Shown: positions 24,888 through 34,069, counted from the stretch's first letter. The stretch is 64,000 bases of DNA from Bacteroidaceae bacterium (GCA_017483765.1 JAFUVE010000038.1:32882-96881); one strand, 5' to 3'. A program made the numbers and translations. The notes: generated from the sequence alone by a model not told the origin.

Positions 24888-27800
24888 TTATTTGAGTTTA
24901 GGCTTGAGCTCGTCGGGTGAGTCTTTTGTGAACATATCGATCTTCGGAGCCGTCTTGTTGAAGAGGTTGGAGATGGCTTGCTGGCTGATGCTCATCCTTG
25001 GCTGGAACTGGTCGGAGTTCATGTAGTTGAGGATGGACGCACGCATCTGGCGGGCCGCGATTCGGCGGTCGAGATCGGTGGTGATGTCCATAGTGGTCAT
25101 CATCAATTTTCCGTTGAGCACGTTGGCCTCGAAGAGCATGCCGATTTTCCGGGAGAGGAACCAAGTGTCGATGCTCTGTACGATGGGCTGGAAGCTGTCG
25201 GGGAATTCATCGAACTGCATGACCGGCGTCTTGTCGGTGAGCTCCCACCACTGCAGGTCGGAGTAGTAGTCGGTAGGGAAGTCGGCGAGTGCCGGGTGTG
25301 TGTTGTCGATGTACAGTCCTGTGGTATGCGGCGGCCTCATCTTGAACCATGACGTGTTCCAGAAGACAGGAAGAAACTGCTGAACGATGTCGTTGCCGTA
25401 TTTCACGTTTTTGCCGGCGCAGATGAGGACTTTCCCTCCGTTCTGTAGTGTGGTTATTGCTTTTGCGTCGAGCTGGTCGGTGATGAGGATGCCGTTCTCA
25501 GCTGTCTCCACCTTTTGCGGGTATACCCAGAAGTCCCAGTGGTTCTCGATGTCCGTCCCCTTGATTTCCACGTTCAGCCTGAGGTGGGCCGGGGCAGTGA
25601 TGTCGGAGAGCGGGATGTCGATATTGCCCACGGTCTGCACATCTCCCACGGGGAAGGACTTCTTCGCCACTGTTCCTTCTTTGATGTTCTCGTAGTCTGT
25701 CCGCTGGCCAACACTGGGGAATTGCTCTCCCGACAGAGTCTGCAGCGTGTATCTCACCTCCGCGTTGTCCAGCGCAGCCTCTCCGAACTGGTTGAGCAGG
25801 ATTTCCGCCTTGAAGTGCTCGTCGTTGGCATAGGTGAATTTCGGGATGCGCGCCAGCAGCACGACGGGGGCGCAGAACTGCCTCCATTCGTCAGAGTCGA
25901 TGTAGTCCTTCTGGTCGAAGAAGACGTCGGTGACACCCACGAGCGCCGATCCCTGTCCTGAGTAGTCGTTGAGTCCGAGCAGCTGGAACCCTGCATAGTC
26001 CGGCGTGCGCATCGTGCGCTCAATCTCATATTTATAGCACAGTGCCTGCAGTTTTCCGCTGGCGAGGAAGAACTTGCGTGCCATGGAGCCCATCTTGTGG
26101 TCGTTGAGGATGTCCTGGAACACCTCGAAATTCCTGGCCTTGTTCACGCCCGTGTATTTCTTTGTCTCTTCGAAGTTGGGGAAGACGCACCATTGCCCGG
26201 TCTCATGGCTGACGTAGGGCTCATGAATGTCCGTCTCCATGTCCTTCGCTTTGTAGTGGGTGATCTTCTGCGTGTAGTCGTCCATGGCCTGTGGCGCGCG
26301 GCTTGCCCAGTCAAGTCCTCTCGCACCCGCCTTCACGTGGTACTGGCTCTTGGGCTGCCATGCCCATCCACCTCCGACGGAAGCCCCGGTATAGACACGT
26401 CGGCTGTCCGTCTGTTTCCAGTAGTCCACGAACTTGCTGACCCATTCCACCCAACGCCCGGCGGGCTCGTTTCCGCACGCCAGCATGCAGAAAGAAGGGT
26501 GGTTACCGTAGACTTTGCTGATTCGCTGTGTCTCTTCCATGAGGAAGGTGTCGATATCCTGTCCGTATCCCAGCTTCACGCCGTGGTTAGGCCAGCTGGG
26601 TCCCTCCGGCTGGATGTAGAATCCCGTCATGTCGGCTGCGAGGAACGCTGCCTCCGGGGGGCAGTAGGAGTGGAACCGCATGTGGTTGAGTCCATATCGT
26701 TTGCATGCCCTGAATACATTCATCCACTCATCCACGCCCATCGGCGCGTAGCCTGTGAGGGGGAAGTCGCAGTTCTCCACGGTTCCGCGCAGCTGGGTCT
26801 CCCGTCCGTTAATGAAGAACATCCGTCCTTTGATTTCAAACTTGCGCATACCGAACACCGTCTCGAAGGCATAGCTCTGCTTGAGCAGGCTGACGAACTG
26901 GTCGGACTGGAAGTCGAGCTTGTCCTTGAGCAGCGCCTTTGCGCTCTTGTCGGTTGCGTCCACAACGGTGGCGTAGAGGCGGTAGAGGTTGGGGTGGAAC
27001 TCGTCCCACAGCTGCATGTTCTCGCCGAGGTTGAAGTCCGTCTCGATGGTTTTTCCTTCGTCTTCCTTCTCTAAGTTGACGGACTTCAAGGCCGTATGCA
27101 CGTATTTTCCGTTGAAGCTTTTTGCGAGCAGCAGCAGCCGTGCTTTCTTGGTGATGGGGCCTTGCAGCGCCACTTTCACATGTGCCTGCTTGCTGTCCAC
27201 GTCGGGGAACACCTGCACGTCGGCCACGCTGAGTGCCGGGATCTCCCTGAGTTCCATGCGCCCTACGATTCCGTTCCAGTCGCCCTGTGTCTGGTCGGTG
27301 ACGGAGTGGGAGTCCTGGCCCACGCCAACGGTCTCGATGCGGTTGTCGATGCGGACAGCGATGGTGTTGTCGCCTTTCTTCAGAAACCGTGTCACGTCGA
27401 ACTCATGAGGCACGCAGAGGCTGCGGTCGGTCCCCGCCTCCTGCCCGTTGACGAAGACGGTGGACTGGATGTGCGGCCGTTCAAGGTAGAGCACGTAGCG
27501 CTTCTTCTCCGTGTCGATTTTCGGCAGGCTGACAGTCTTGCGATACCATGCCGTGCCGGCGAAGTGCTTGTCGGGCGTGAGGAAGAAGGTGAGCTTCATG
27601 TTGCCTGGCTGGCGGTATTTCTTGAGGTATGGATTATAGAAATACGAGCTGTCGTAGAGTGAGCCGACCCACTTGGTGTCGACGGAGATGTCGTCTCCTT
27701 TGAGCCGTTGCGGCATGGAGGCGGGGAGTATGATGTTGTCGGCCAGTTTTCGGTTTTGCCAGTTTTCGGACTTACCGGTGTCGTTGCGATCGATTTCGAA

Positions 27801-27890
27801 CTCCCAGGAGCCTGAGAGGTCGGTCACGTTCTGTGCTGTGCATAGGCAGGTTGCTGCGATGCAGAGTGCCAGGGAGAGGATTTTTTTCAT
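24888..27890 (-). CDS. Secreted GH2-family glycoside hydrolase
   Basis: 1000 residues with signal peptide MKKILSLALCIAATCLCTAQ. Residues 25-220 form the sugar-binding jelly roll (LSGSWEFEID, AGTAWYRKTV, FVNGQEAGT), followed by an Ig-like domain and a TIM barrel from about 345. CGNEP (472-476) puts the acid/base at E475. HETGQW (562-567) offers E563 as nucleophile. The C-terminal 350 residues are further beta and Rossmann-like segments. Clan GH-A architecture is clear; the exact substrate (beta-galactoside, glucuronide or other pectin side chain) is not. Its neighbours GH105 and CE12 suggest rhamnogalacturonan. The start codon sits at the end of a 10-bp repeat tract. Confidence 0.85.
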   Translation of the reverse strand: MKKILSLALCIAATCLCTAQNVTDLSGSWEFEIDRNDTGKSENWQNRKLADNIILPASMPQRLKGDDISVDTKWVGSLYDSSYFYNPYLKKYRQPGNMKLTFFLTPDKHFAGTAWYRKTVSLPKIDTEKKRYVLYLERPHIQSTVFVNGQEAGTDRSLCVPHEFDVTRFLKKGDNTIAVRIDNRIETVGVGQDSHSVTDQTQGDWNGIVGRMELREIPALSVADVQVFPDVDSKQAHVKVALQGPITKKARLLLLAKSFNGKYVHTALKSVNLEKEDEGKTIETDFNLGENMQLWDEFHPNLYRLYATVVDATDKSAKALLKDKLDFQSDQFVSLLKQSYAFETVFGMRKFEIKGRMFFINGRETQLRGTVENCDFPLTGYAPMGVDEWMNVFRACKRYGLNHMRFHSYCPPEAAFLAADMTGFYIQPEGPSWPNHGVKLGYGQDIDTFLMEETQRISKVYGNHPSFCMLACGNEPAGRWVEWVSKFVDYWKQTDSRRVYTGASVGGGWAWQPKSQYHVKAGARGLDWASRAPQAMDDYTQKITHYKAKDMETDIHEPYVSHETGQWCVFPNFEETKKYTGVNKARNFEVFQDILNDHKMGSMARKFFLASGKLQALCYKYEIERTMRTPDYAGFQLLGLNDYSGQGSALVGVTDVFFDQKDYIDSDEWRQFCAPVVLLARIPKFTYANDEHFKAEILLNQFGEAALDNAEVRYTLQTLSGEQFPSVGQRTDYENIKEGTVAKKSFPVGDVQTVGNIDIPLSDITAPAHLRLNVEIKGTDIENHWDFWVYPQKVETAENGILITDQLDAKAITTLQNGGKVLICAGKNVKYGNDIVQQFLPVFWNTSWFKMRPPHTTGLYIDNTHPALADFPTDYYSDLQWWELTDKTPVMQFDEFPDSFQPIVQSIDTWFLSRKIGMLFEANVLNGKLMMTTMDITTDLDRRIAARQMRASILNYMNSDQFQPRMSISQQAISNLFNKTAPKIDMFTKDSPDELKPKLK

Positions 27891-27972
27891 GGGAGTTTAT
27901 GGGAGTTAATGGGAGTTAATGGGAGTTATGGGAATTTATGGGAATTATGGGAGTTATGGGAATTTATGGGCT
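27891..27972. repeat. 10-bp tandem repeat in the 5' leader of the GH2 gene
   Basis: About eight units of the type GGGAGTTAAT, GGGAGTTATG and GGAATTTATG run directly up to the start codon. On the coding strand each unit contains CCCAT, and the real start (CCCATG) is in register with the array, so the start codon itself sits in a repeat-like context. Confidence 0.88.
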
Positions 27973-28132
27973 CAATGGGTGAACCTGGTGCAAAGTTATG
28001 AAAATAAGGGGACAGTGCGTCAGCACAACTGTCCGATTATGTGGTTGATTGTTCGTATGACGGGTTTTCGGCGTGATATCAGGCAGCCGGAGGAGCAGGG
28101 AAGGGGCGTTTCGGGGTGTTATTCGCAAGGTG

Positions 28133-29143
28133 TTATTTCGTGGCTGTCTGCTTGAGGATTTTGAGCGTCCTGAGTCCGGCTTCCAGCAGGTGGATTTGCT
28201 TTTTCTTCTGCTTGTTGGGGAGGTAGACGAACCCTTCCGTGACGATGATACGCTGGTTGGCGCTGTCGAGTTGGACGAATGAGACGAAGGGTCCTCCCAT
28301 GGCGTCGTTCTTCATGTCCCATAATCCGTGTACCTCCATGACGTAGGATCCGTTGATCATGCGGTCGCGCACGGAGACGGTGGATGTGTCGGTCTCCATG
28401 TGCTGTCCCCATTCCTCGCCCTCGATGTTGAAGTACATGGCTGAGTCTCGCTTATGGCAGAAGTAGCGTTTTGTGAAGGTCTCGTTGGACTCCCATGGGT
28501 AGGCGTACATGCATGCGTTGAAGGTGTTGTCGGGTGAAGAAGCCCAGAAGAAGTCCTCTCCCGGCTTGATAAGCGTGATTTGCGACGGCATATGCCACGT
28601 GCATCCGAACATCTTTCGTGCGTGTTTGTCGACAATGCCGCTGTAGTCTTTCTTCAGCAGTGACAGGCTGCGTGACATCTCGTTGTCGACAAGGAGGTCG
28701 AGTACTCGCTGTCCCTGTGTCTCGACGAGATGGTCAATGCCTTTTGAGTCCGGTGCGTTGAACGTGACGACCACCTGCGGTCGTGCATATTGGTTGCGTG
28801 CGATGAGAACCTCCTCCTCTTGATATTCCTTTCCGATGTTGACGAAGATAATGCATCCGAAAGTGGAGAATGTCTTGGAGAATCCCTCGTGGTTGATGCA
28901 AATGACCTTGAACACGGGCTCATCTTGCGGCATCCCTTGCATGAGCGTGTTGGCGAAATTCCGGAACTGCTCGCCCGGTCCACTGCCGTACCATGCCTTG
29001 TCGCAGACGACGAGGAGCTCATAGGGTGCGGACTGCACGAGCCCCACTTTCTTTTTCCGTTTGCCCTGCTTCACCTCCTCTTCGCACGCAGCTGTGCTAA
29101 AGAGTAAGAGAGCGGCAAGCACAATGTAGATAATCCGTTGCAT
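28133..29143 (-). CDS. DUF4837 family lipoprotein
   Basis: 336 residues with lipoprotein signal MQRIIYIVLAALLLFSTAAC (lipobox TAAC, Cys20), then an acidic and basic stretch (EEEVKQGKRKKK). The body matches the DUF4837 pattern found across Bacteroidales (PYELLVVCDKAWYGS, LLKKDYSGIVDKHARKMFGC, NGSYVMEVHGLWDMKNDAMGGPFVS). The function is not known; it is an envelope protein. It starts 11 bp after the stop of the GH105 gene, so the two are likely co-transcribed, though DUF4837 is widespread outside pectin loci and may be a housekeeping gene. Confidence 0.85.
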   Translation of the reverse strand: MQRIIYIVLAALLLFSTAACEEEVKQGKRKKKVGLVQSAPYELLVVCDKAWYGSGPGEQFRNFANTLMQGMPQDEPVFKVICINHEGFSKTFSTFGCIIFVNIGKEYQEEEVLIARNQYARPQVVVTFNAPDSKGIDHLVETQGQRVLDLLVDNEMSRSLSLLKKDYSGIVDKHARKMFGCTWHMPSQITLIKPGEDFFWASSPDNTFNACMYAYPWESNETFTKRYFCHKRDSAMYFNIEGEEWGQHMETDTSTVSVRDRMINGSYVMEVHGLWDMKNDAMGGPFVSFVQLDSANQRIIVTEGFVYLPNKQKKKQIHLLEAGLRTLKILKQTATK

Positions 29144-29154
29144 TTTTTTCTATT

Positions 29155-30414
29155 TTACTGCTTCTCACTCAGTCTGTAGACCTCGGCTCCGCAGAGGAGG
29201 AAGCATCCGAGACCGTAGTCGTCGAAGTCGGGCTCGATGTCGTAGCCGACGGGCTGTGAGTCTTTAGGCTCCTTTCCGGTTCCCTGCACGTAGCCGAGGA
29301 ATCCGTTGGGGTGGAGGCATTCCTTGACCATGGCGTTCCATGACTTGATGATGATGGGCTTGAACATCTTCTTTGGCAGGATACCGTGGCGCACTCCCCA
29401 TGCCATTCCGTAGATGAAGAGGGCGGTTCCGGTCAGTTCCTTCCCTCCGTAGTTGGCCTCGTTGTGCAGGCTGACGTTCCAGAATCCGTCTTTGCGCATG
29501 CATTTGACGAGAGCGTAGCTCATCTTCTCGAAGTCTTTCTGATAGTTGTCGAAATGCTTCTCGTAGTCCTGCACCGTCCATTTGTACTCGCCTCGTGGCT
29601 CGAGGTTTCCCTGCCCGGAGTGCTTGGCAATCATGGCGTTGTCCATGGCGCGGACAAGAGCCGCATAGACCCATCCGTTGCCGCGGCTCCAATAGCAGTT
29701 TGCGCCGTTTGACTCCTTGTATGGCGGCACGAAGTCCTTATCTCTCCACCACAGCCCCTCGTTCGTGTTGAAAAGTCCTCCAGCGAGGGTGTTGCGAGTC
29801 CATTCGTACATCTTCCATCCCTGCTCGGCATATCTTCCGCAGTTGATGTCGCCGTCGAGATGTTTCACGCGTGCCAGGCGTGTGAGCACAGGCAGTCCCA
29901 TCTGAATGGCGTCGATCCATGTCCAGTCTTCCACGCTGTTGTCAGTCCATTTGCTGTTCTTTGGCGGTGCCACGGGGTTGAGCAGATTGTTCATGCATAC
30001 GATGGTTGGCTCAATCATGGAGTTGTCCTTCTCTCCAGTCTTTTGGAATTTCCGCTCATAGAGATAGATATATCCCTGGCAGCAGCAGTAGTCGTCGGCA
30101 TCGCGTGTGGTGACTCCGTTGCGCGGCATGAAGCGGTGGGCGGTGGCCCATCGGGTCATGTAGTCGAGGTCGCGGTTCTGTCCGTCTATGGCAATGAGTT
30201 CAGCCAGTCCCTCGTAGTAGACGCCGCGTGTCCAGAGGTTGCTTGGCCGCTCTTTCTTGACGAAGGTGGGTGCGCCCGGATCTGGGTATTTGTTCATGAA
30301 GTAGTCGTTTGCCCTGTGCATGGCTGCAAGGACGTCGGCTTGCTTGGGGTATTTGGCCGCAGATGCGGAAATGGCTGCCATGACGGTCAGCAGGGTGAGA
30401 AGTAGTTTTTTCAT
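29155..30414 (-). CDS. Unsaturated rhamnogalacturonyl hydrolase (GH105/GH88 fold)
   Basis: Predicted to hydrolyse the unsaturated galacturonyl residue left by rhamnogalacturonan lyases. Signal peptide 1-19, then an alpha/alpha-six barrel of about 400 residues. Family segments visible: YPKQADVLAAMHRANDYFMN, NLWTRGVYYEGLAELIA, WTWIDAIQMGLPVLTRLA, YWSRGNGWVYAALVRAMD and GTALFIYGMAWGVRHGIL. The Asp in WIDAIQM and the RGNGW motif are the usual substrate and catalytic region of YteR/YesR-like enzymes. The predicted export implies periplasmic action. It forms a pectin set with the GH2 and CE12 genes downstream. No SusC/SusD pair is present in the window. Confidence 0.92.
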   Translation of the reverse strand: MKKLLLTLLTVMAAISASAAKYPKQADVLAAMHRANDYFMNKYPDPGAPTFVKKERPSNLWTRGVYYEGLAELIAIDGQNRDLDYMTRWATAHRFMPRNGVTTRDADDYCCCQGYIYLYERKFQKTGEKDNSMIEPTIVCMNNLLNPVAPPKNSKWTDNSVEDWTWIDAIQMGLPVLTRLARVKHLDGDINCGRYAEQGWKMYEWTRNTLAGGLFNTNEGLWWRDKDFVPPYKESNGANCYWSRGNGWVYAALVRAMDNAMIAKHSGQGNLEPRGEYKWTVQDYEKHFDNYQKDFEKMSYALVKCMRKDGFWNVSLHNEANYGGKELTGTALFIYGMAWGVRHGILPKKMFKPIIIKSWNAMVKECLHPNGFLGYVQGTGKEPKDSQPVGYDIEPDFDDYGLGCFLLCGAEVYRLSEKQ

Positions 30415-30420
30415 ATTTTT

Positions 30421-30498
30421 AGTTTTTAGTTTTCAGAGAAATTAGTTTTCAGTTTTCAGTGAAATTAGTTATCAGTTATCAGTTATCAGTTTTCAGTG
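30421..30498. repeat. 7-bp tandem repeat upstream of the GH105 gene
   Basis: The clearest part is three AGTTATC units and one AGTTTTC at 30467-30494. The rest is the related AGTTTTCAGT/AGTTTTTAGT up to the start codon. On the coding strand this makes an A-rich leader (AACTAAAAACTAAAAATATG). Confidence 0.75.
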
Positions 30499-30525
30499 AA
30501 GTTTGATATTCTAGTGGGGGAAGAC

Positions 30526-30570
30526 TTACTAGATGTTCTGGATGTTCTAGATGCTCTAGATATTTTAGAT
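30526..30570. repeat. 9-bp tandem repeat directly after the cdaA stop codon
   Basis: Five units: TTACTAGAT, GTTCTGGAT, GTTCTAGAT, GCTCTAGAT and ATTTTAGAT. The tract starts 3 bp past the stop codon. CTAG is rare in most bacterial genomes, yet it is the core of these units. Confidence 0.88.
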
Positions 30571-30573
30571 GGG

Positions 30574-31347
30574 TTATTCTGTTTGCATGATGCTGGTGAG
30601 GTAGCTCTCGAGCTCCTCTTGGTTGGCTCCTTGCTTGACGAACTTGCCACGTTGTGCGATGGTGATGAGTCCTGTCTCCTCAGAGACGGCGATGGCAACG
30701 GCGTCGCTCTGCTGTGTGATACCGAGCGCGGCGCGGTGTCGCAGACCATAGTCCTTGGAGATGTCTGTGTTGTGTGATACAGGCAGGATACATGCTGCAG
30801 CGCTGATCCGGTTGTTTCTGATGACCATGGCACCGTCGTGGAGTGGGGAGTTCTTGAAGAATATGTTCTTGATGAGTTGCGCGTTGATGTTTGCGTCGAG
30901 TACCTCACCCCTGTGTACGATGTCGGACAGCGACATGTTCTGCTCGATGATGATGAGAGCTCCAATATTGTTCTTGCTCATGAATCCGCACGCACGTACA
31001 ATCTGCATGATGGCCGGGTTCTCCTCCGACTTGGTCTTCTTCTTGGAGAATATTTTTCTGAAAACTCCGAACTGATTGTTTGATCCCAGCGTGAGGAAGA
31101 ACCGCCTGATGTCCTCTTGGAAAAGAATGATGAGAGCCAGCACACCGACGCTGACGAGCTTGTCGAATATTGTACCCATGAGTTTCATCTCGAGAATGGG
31201 CGAAACGATAATCCAGAGTACGACGAAAATGAGGATTCCGTAGAATGTGTGTAGCGATCCGGAGTCCTTCATCAGTTTGTAGAAATAGTATAGCAGAAAT
31301 GCCACTGCAATGATGTCGATGGCATCTTTTATTCCGAAGTCAATCAT
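30574..31347 (-). CDS. cdaA: Membrane diadenylate cyclase (c-di-AMP synthase)
   Basis: Makes the second messenger c-di-AMP from two ATP. 257 residues: three N-terminal membrane helices (IDIIAVAFLLYYFYKLM, TFYGILIFVVLWIIVSP, LVSVGVLALIILFQEDI), then a DAC domain with the two catalytic signatures DGAMVI and RHRAAL and the C-terminal SEETGLITIAQRGKF. The ATG at 31347 was chosen because the family starts MIDFGIKDAID. An upstream frame extension of 50 residues is made of translated repeats and folP overlap. The gene lies 95 bp after folP, the same gene order seen in other Bacteroidales. c-di-AMP controls osmolyte and wall homeostasis in many bacteria. Confidence 0.95.
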   Translation of the reverse strand: MIDFGIKDAIDIIAVAFLLYYFYKLMKDSGSLHTFYGILIFVVLWIIVSPILEMKLMGTIFDKLVSVGVLALIILFQEDIRRFFLTLGSNNQFGVFRKIFSKKKTKSEENPAIMQIVRACGFMSKNNIGALIIIEQNMSLSDIVHRGEVLDANINAQLIKNIFFKNSPLHDGAMVIRNNRISAAACILPVSHNTDISKDYGLRHRAALGITQQSDAVAIAVSEETGLITIAQRGKFVKQGANQEELESYLTSIMQTE

Positions 31348-31408
31348 ACTTTTAGTTGAGAGTTTGGGGTTGGGGGGGGACGTTTTCTTTTGGCTGGGGG
31401 ATTTTTCC

Positions 31409-31453
31409 AGATGCTCTAGATATTCTAGACTTTCTAGATATTCTAGGCTTTCT
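31409..31453. repeat. 9-bp tandem repeat running into the folP stop codon
   Basis: Five units on the plus strand: AGATGCTCT, AGATATTCT, AGACTTTCT, AGATATTCT and AGGCTTTCT. The folP stop codon (TAG, 31443-31445) and its last codons fall inside the final two units. The consensus AGNNNNTCT is the same as at 57623-57694. Confidence 0.9.
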
Positions 31454-32363
31454 GGTTTTGTTGGAGAATTTTTTCTGTGATGGTGACGGCCTCGCATGCG
31501 GGTCGGACGTCGTGTACGCGGAGGATGTTGCAGGCTTGCTGCAGGAGGCAGGTGGTGTGGATGATGGTGGAGCCGTTGAGCGCCTTGTCGGGAGTGGTTT
31601 TCAGCAGCTTGTAGATCATGCTTTTGCGCGATACTCCGATGAGGATGGGCAGGTCGAACTGTTTCAGCATGCTGATATTAGCCAGCAGCCGGTAGTTCTC
31701 GTCAAGAGTCTTTCCGAAACCGAATCCCGGGTCGATGATGATGTCCTTATGTCCGAGGTCGCGCAGCAGCTGCACTTTCTCCGCAAAGAACCGCATCACG
31801 GACTCTACGATGTCGCCGTCGGTTTCTTCCTGCTTGACAGGGTTGGCTGTGGCTGACGTCAGGCAGGCGGATCCGAATAGGTTCTTGCTGTCTTCTTTGG
31901 CCGCTTCCGGCTGTGGGCATCCATGCGTGAGCACATATGGGACTCCTAATTTGGCCACGATCGGAATCATTGTCGGGTCGAATGCTCCTGCGCTGACGTC
32001 GTTGACGATGGCAACTCCGAACTCCTCCACCGCCATACGTGCGATGCCCGCCCTGAAGGTGTCCACGGAAATGATGGTGTCAGGAGCGATATCCCGTACG
32101 GCCTTCAATGCGTCCCTCAGCCGTTCATACTCCTGCATCTCGTCTACGCTCCTGGCTCCTGGCCTGGTGGAGCAAGCCCCGATGTCGATGATGTCGGCCC
32201 CTTCGCTGAGCATCTGAATGGTCCTTGCCACGATGTCGTCCCTGCGATTGCATCTGCTTCCTTCAAAGAAGGAGTCTTCGGTGACGTTCAGTATGCCCAT
32301 CACCCTTACCTTGCCTAAATCCAGTAGTCGTCCGTTGATGTTGATTGTATAGTTCAATGCCAT
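31443..32363 (-). CDS. folP: Dihydropteroate synthase
   Basis: Condenses p-aminobenzoate with hydroxymethyl-dihydropterin pyrophosphate in folate synthesis. Motifs: GILNVTEDSFFEGSR near residue 23, ADIIDIGACSTRPGA, NDVSAG, DPGFGFGKT and LIGVSRKSMI. Two features differ from the usual form: Pro in NVTPDSF is Glu, and the stretch after YVLTHGCPQ carries an extra, poorly conserved segment of about 25 residues. The length of 306 is slightly above the usual 270-290 because of it. The ATG at 32363 lies only 3 bp from the end of a dispersed repeat element, so its promoter must lie in or beyond that element. The C-terminus ends within 9-bp repeats. Confidence 0.95.
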   Translation of the reverse strand: MALNYTININGRLLDLGKVRVMGILNVTEDSFFEGSRCNRRDDIVARTIQMLSEGADIIDIGACSTRPGARSVDEMQEYERLRDALKAVRDIAPDTIISVDTFRAGIARMAVEEFGVAIVNDVSAGAFDPTMIPIVAKLGVPYVLTHGCPQPEAAKEDSKNLFGSACLTSATANPVKQEETDGDIVESVMRFFAEKVQLLRDLGHKDIIIDPGFGFGKTLDENYRLLANISMLKQFDLPILIGVSRKSMIYKLLKTTPDKALNGSTIIHTTCLLQQACNILRVHDVRPACEAVTITEKILQQNQKA

Positions 32364-32365
32364 TT

Positions 32366-32557
32366 GGGATGTTCTAAAAATTCTGATTTTGGAATGCTCC
32401 TACAAAATGGAAATTTCAGTTCGGTTGCTTTTGTTTTTTTGTGGTGTCTTTTTGTCATCATTTGAGGTTACATAGCTCGCTATGCGCCCTCAATAGCTAA
32501 CAAAAATCCACTCACATAAAATCCAAAATCAATCCGACATAATTTATAGAACACCCC
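32366..32557. mobile_element. Dispersed inverted-repeat element (type A), upstream of folP
   Basis: The ends are GGGATGTTCTAAAAATT on the left and the approximate complement of GGGGTGTTCTATAAATT on the right. The interior contains CATAGCTCGCTATGCG and no transposase. The left 130 bp closely match the copy at 63866-64000. A cousin with the same ends lies at 41424-41599. Non-autonomous MITE-like or REP-like status is inferred. The element fills most of the folP leader. Confidence 0.78.
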
Positions 32558-32651
32558 ATTATTTATCGTCTGTGGCCGTTGTCAGCCTTCAATTCTTTTG
32601 CAAAAATAAAGAATATTGTTGAATTTTTCACGTAGTTTCGTGATTTTGTGC

Positions 32652-32659
32652 TATATTTG
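32652..32659 (+). promoter_or_regulatory. -7 box of the murF promoter
   Basis: TATATTTG, a perfect TAnnTTTG match, 45 bp upstream of the murF start codon. The leader is A/T-rich with no Shine-Dalgarno site. Confidence 0.8.
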
Positions 32660-32704
32660 CATGATTTTTTAATTAAAATTCGCAAAAATCAACAGTTATT
32701 CAGA

Positions 32705-33988
32705 ATGGAAATACATCAACTTTATGAAATCTTCAGGCAACATCCCGTGGTGACGACCGACAGCCGCGACTGTCCTGAAGGTTCATTGTTCTTTGCGTTG
32801 AAGGGCGAGACCTTCAACGGCAACGCTTATGCCCACGCCGCCTTGGAGCAGGGCAGTGCCTATGCTGTGGTGGATGAGGCTGAATACGCCGGCGACCCCC
32901 GTGTGATTGTGGTGGATGACGTGCTGCAGACACTTCAGCAGCTGGCGAACTACCATCGCCGTCAGCTCGGCACCCCGATAGTCGGCGTGACGGGCACGAA
33001 CGGCAAGACTACGACCAAGGAGCTGATATCTACGGTTTTATCAAAGAAATACAACACCCACTATACAAAAGGCAACTTCAACAACCATATCGGCGTGCCA
33101 AAGACGCTGCTTCAGCTGACGGCAGACCATGAGATGGCTGTCATAGAGATGGGTGCTAACCACCCCGGCGAGATCCAGACGCTGGTGAATATCGTTGAGC
33201 CCGACTACGGCATCATCACGAACGTAGGCAAGGCCCATCTGCTGGGTTTCGGCTCGTTCGAGGGTGTGATCAAGACGAAAGGCGAGCTCTATGACTTCCT
33301 GCGCGAGCATGGTGGCAAGATCTTCCTGAACAACGACAACCCACACCTGAAAGGCATCGCCGGCGGACTGGAAGCCATCACCTACGGCCAGCAGGAGGCC
33401 GAGGGTCTCAGCGTGAAGGGAGAGCTGCTTGACTGCAGCCCGTTCCTGCATTTCAAGTGGAACGGCCATGATGTCCAGACCCACTTGATTGGCTCCTATA
33501 ACATTGACAACGCGCTTGCCGCCGCCACCATCGGACAGTATTTCGGCGTGCCCGCCGACGACATCTCTCAGGCCATTGCCGACTACGTGCCGTCGAACAA
33601 CCGGTCTCAGCTGGAAAAGACGGCCGACAACACCATCATCATCGATGCTTACAATGCCAATCCCACTTCGATGGCCGCCGCTCTCGAGAATTTCAAGCTG
33701 ATGAAGGCAGACCACAAGATGTGCATCCTGGGCCATATGGGCGAGCTGGGCGAGGTGAGTGGCGAAGAGCACCGCAAGATTGTGGCCTTGCTGCAGGAGG
33801 CGGGCTTTGAGAAGGTGTGGCTCGTTGGCGAGGAGTTCGTGAAGACACCATGCCCCGGCAACTTCGTCTTGTTCAATAATGTCGACGAAGTGAAGCAGGT
33901 GCTGGCCGCCGAGAAGCCGAAAGGAATGACGGTGCTGGTGAAGGGCTCGAACAGCACGCGTATGTTTGAACTGCCGGCATACCTTTAA
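32705..33988 (+). CDS. murF: UDP-N-acetylmuramoyl-tripeptide--D-alanyl-D-alanine ligase
   Basis: Adds D-Ala-D-Ala to the peptidoglycan precursor in the cytoplasm, using ATP. 427 residues: N-terminal substrate domain with TDSRDCPEGSLFFALKGE, ATP loop GVTGTNGKTTTKE, central EMGANHPGEI and TNVGKAHL, and C-terminal IIDAYNANPTSM, all typical of MurF. The ATG at 32705 follows the TATATTTG promoter and matches the family start (MEIHQLYEIF). An upstream in-frame TTG would add 19 residues lying over the promoter and is rejected. It is followed by the YfhO gene after 81 bp. Confidence 0.96.
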   Translation: MEIHQLYEIFRQHPVVTTDSRDCPEGSLFFALKGETFNGNAYAHAALEQGSAYAVVDEAEYAGDPRVIVVDDVLQTLQQLANYHRRQLGTPIVGVTGTNGKTTTKELISTVLSKKYNTHYTKGNFNNHIGVPKTLLQLTADHEMAVIEMGANHPGEIQTLVNIVEPDYGIITNVGKAHLLGFGSFEGVIKTKGELYDFLREHGGKIFLNNDNPHLKGIAGGLEAITYGQQEAEGLSVKGELLDCSPFLHFKWNGHDVQTHLIGSYNIDNALAAATIGQYFGVPADDISQAIADYVPSNNRSQLEKTADNTIIIDAYNANPTSMAAALENFKLMKADHKMCILGHMGELGEVSGEEHRKIVALLQEAGFEKVWLVGEEFVKTPCPGNFVLFNNVDEVKQVLAAEKPKGMTVLVKGSNSTRMFELPAYL

Positions 33989-34069
33989 GATAAAGGACCG
34001 AAAACTTTAATAATCGAAGGATTGAAGAATCATAAAGAATCACTCTCAACTTTAAACATTATAAAACTA

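Noticed and set aside
26097-27074. 325-residue plus-strand reading frame opposite the GH2 gene
   Set aside because: Its composition mirrors the GH2 codons and the GH2 motifs on the other strand are clear.
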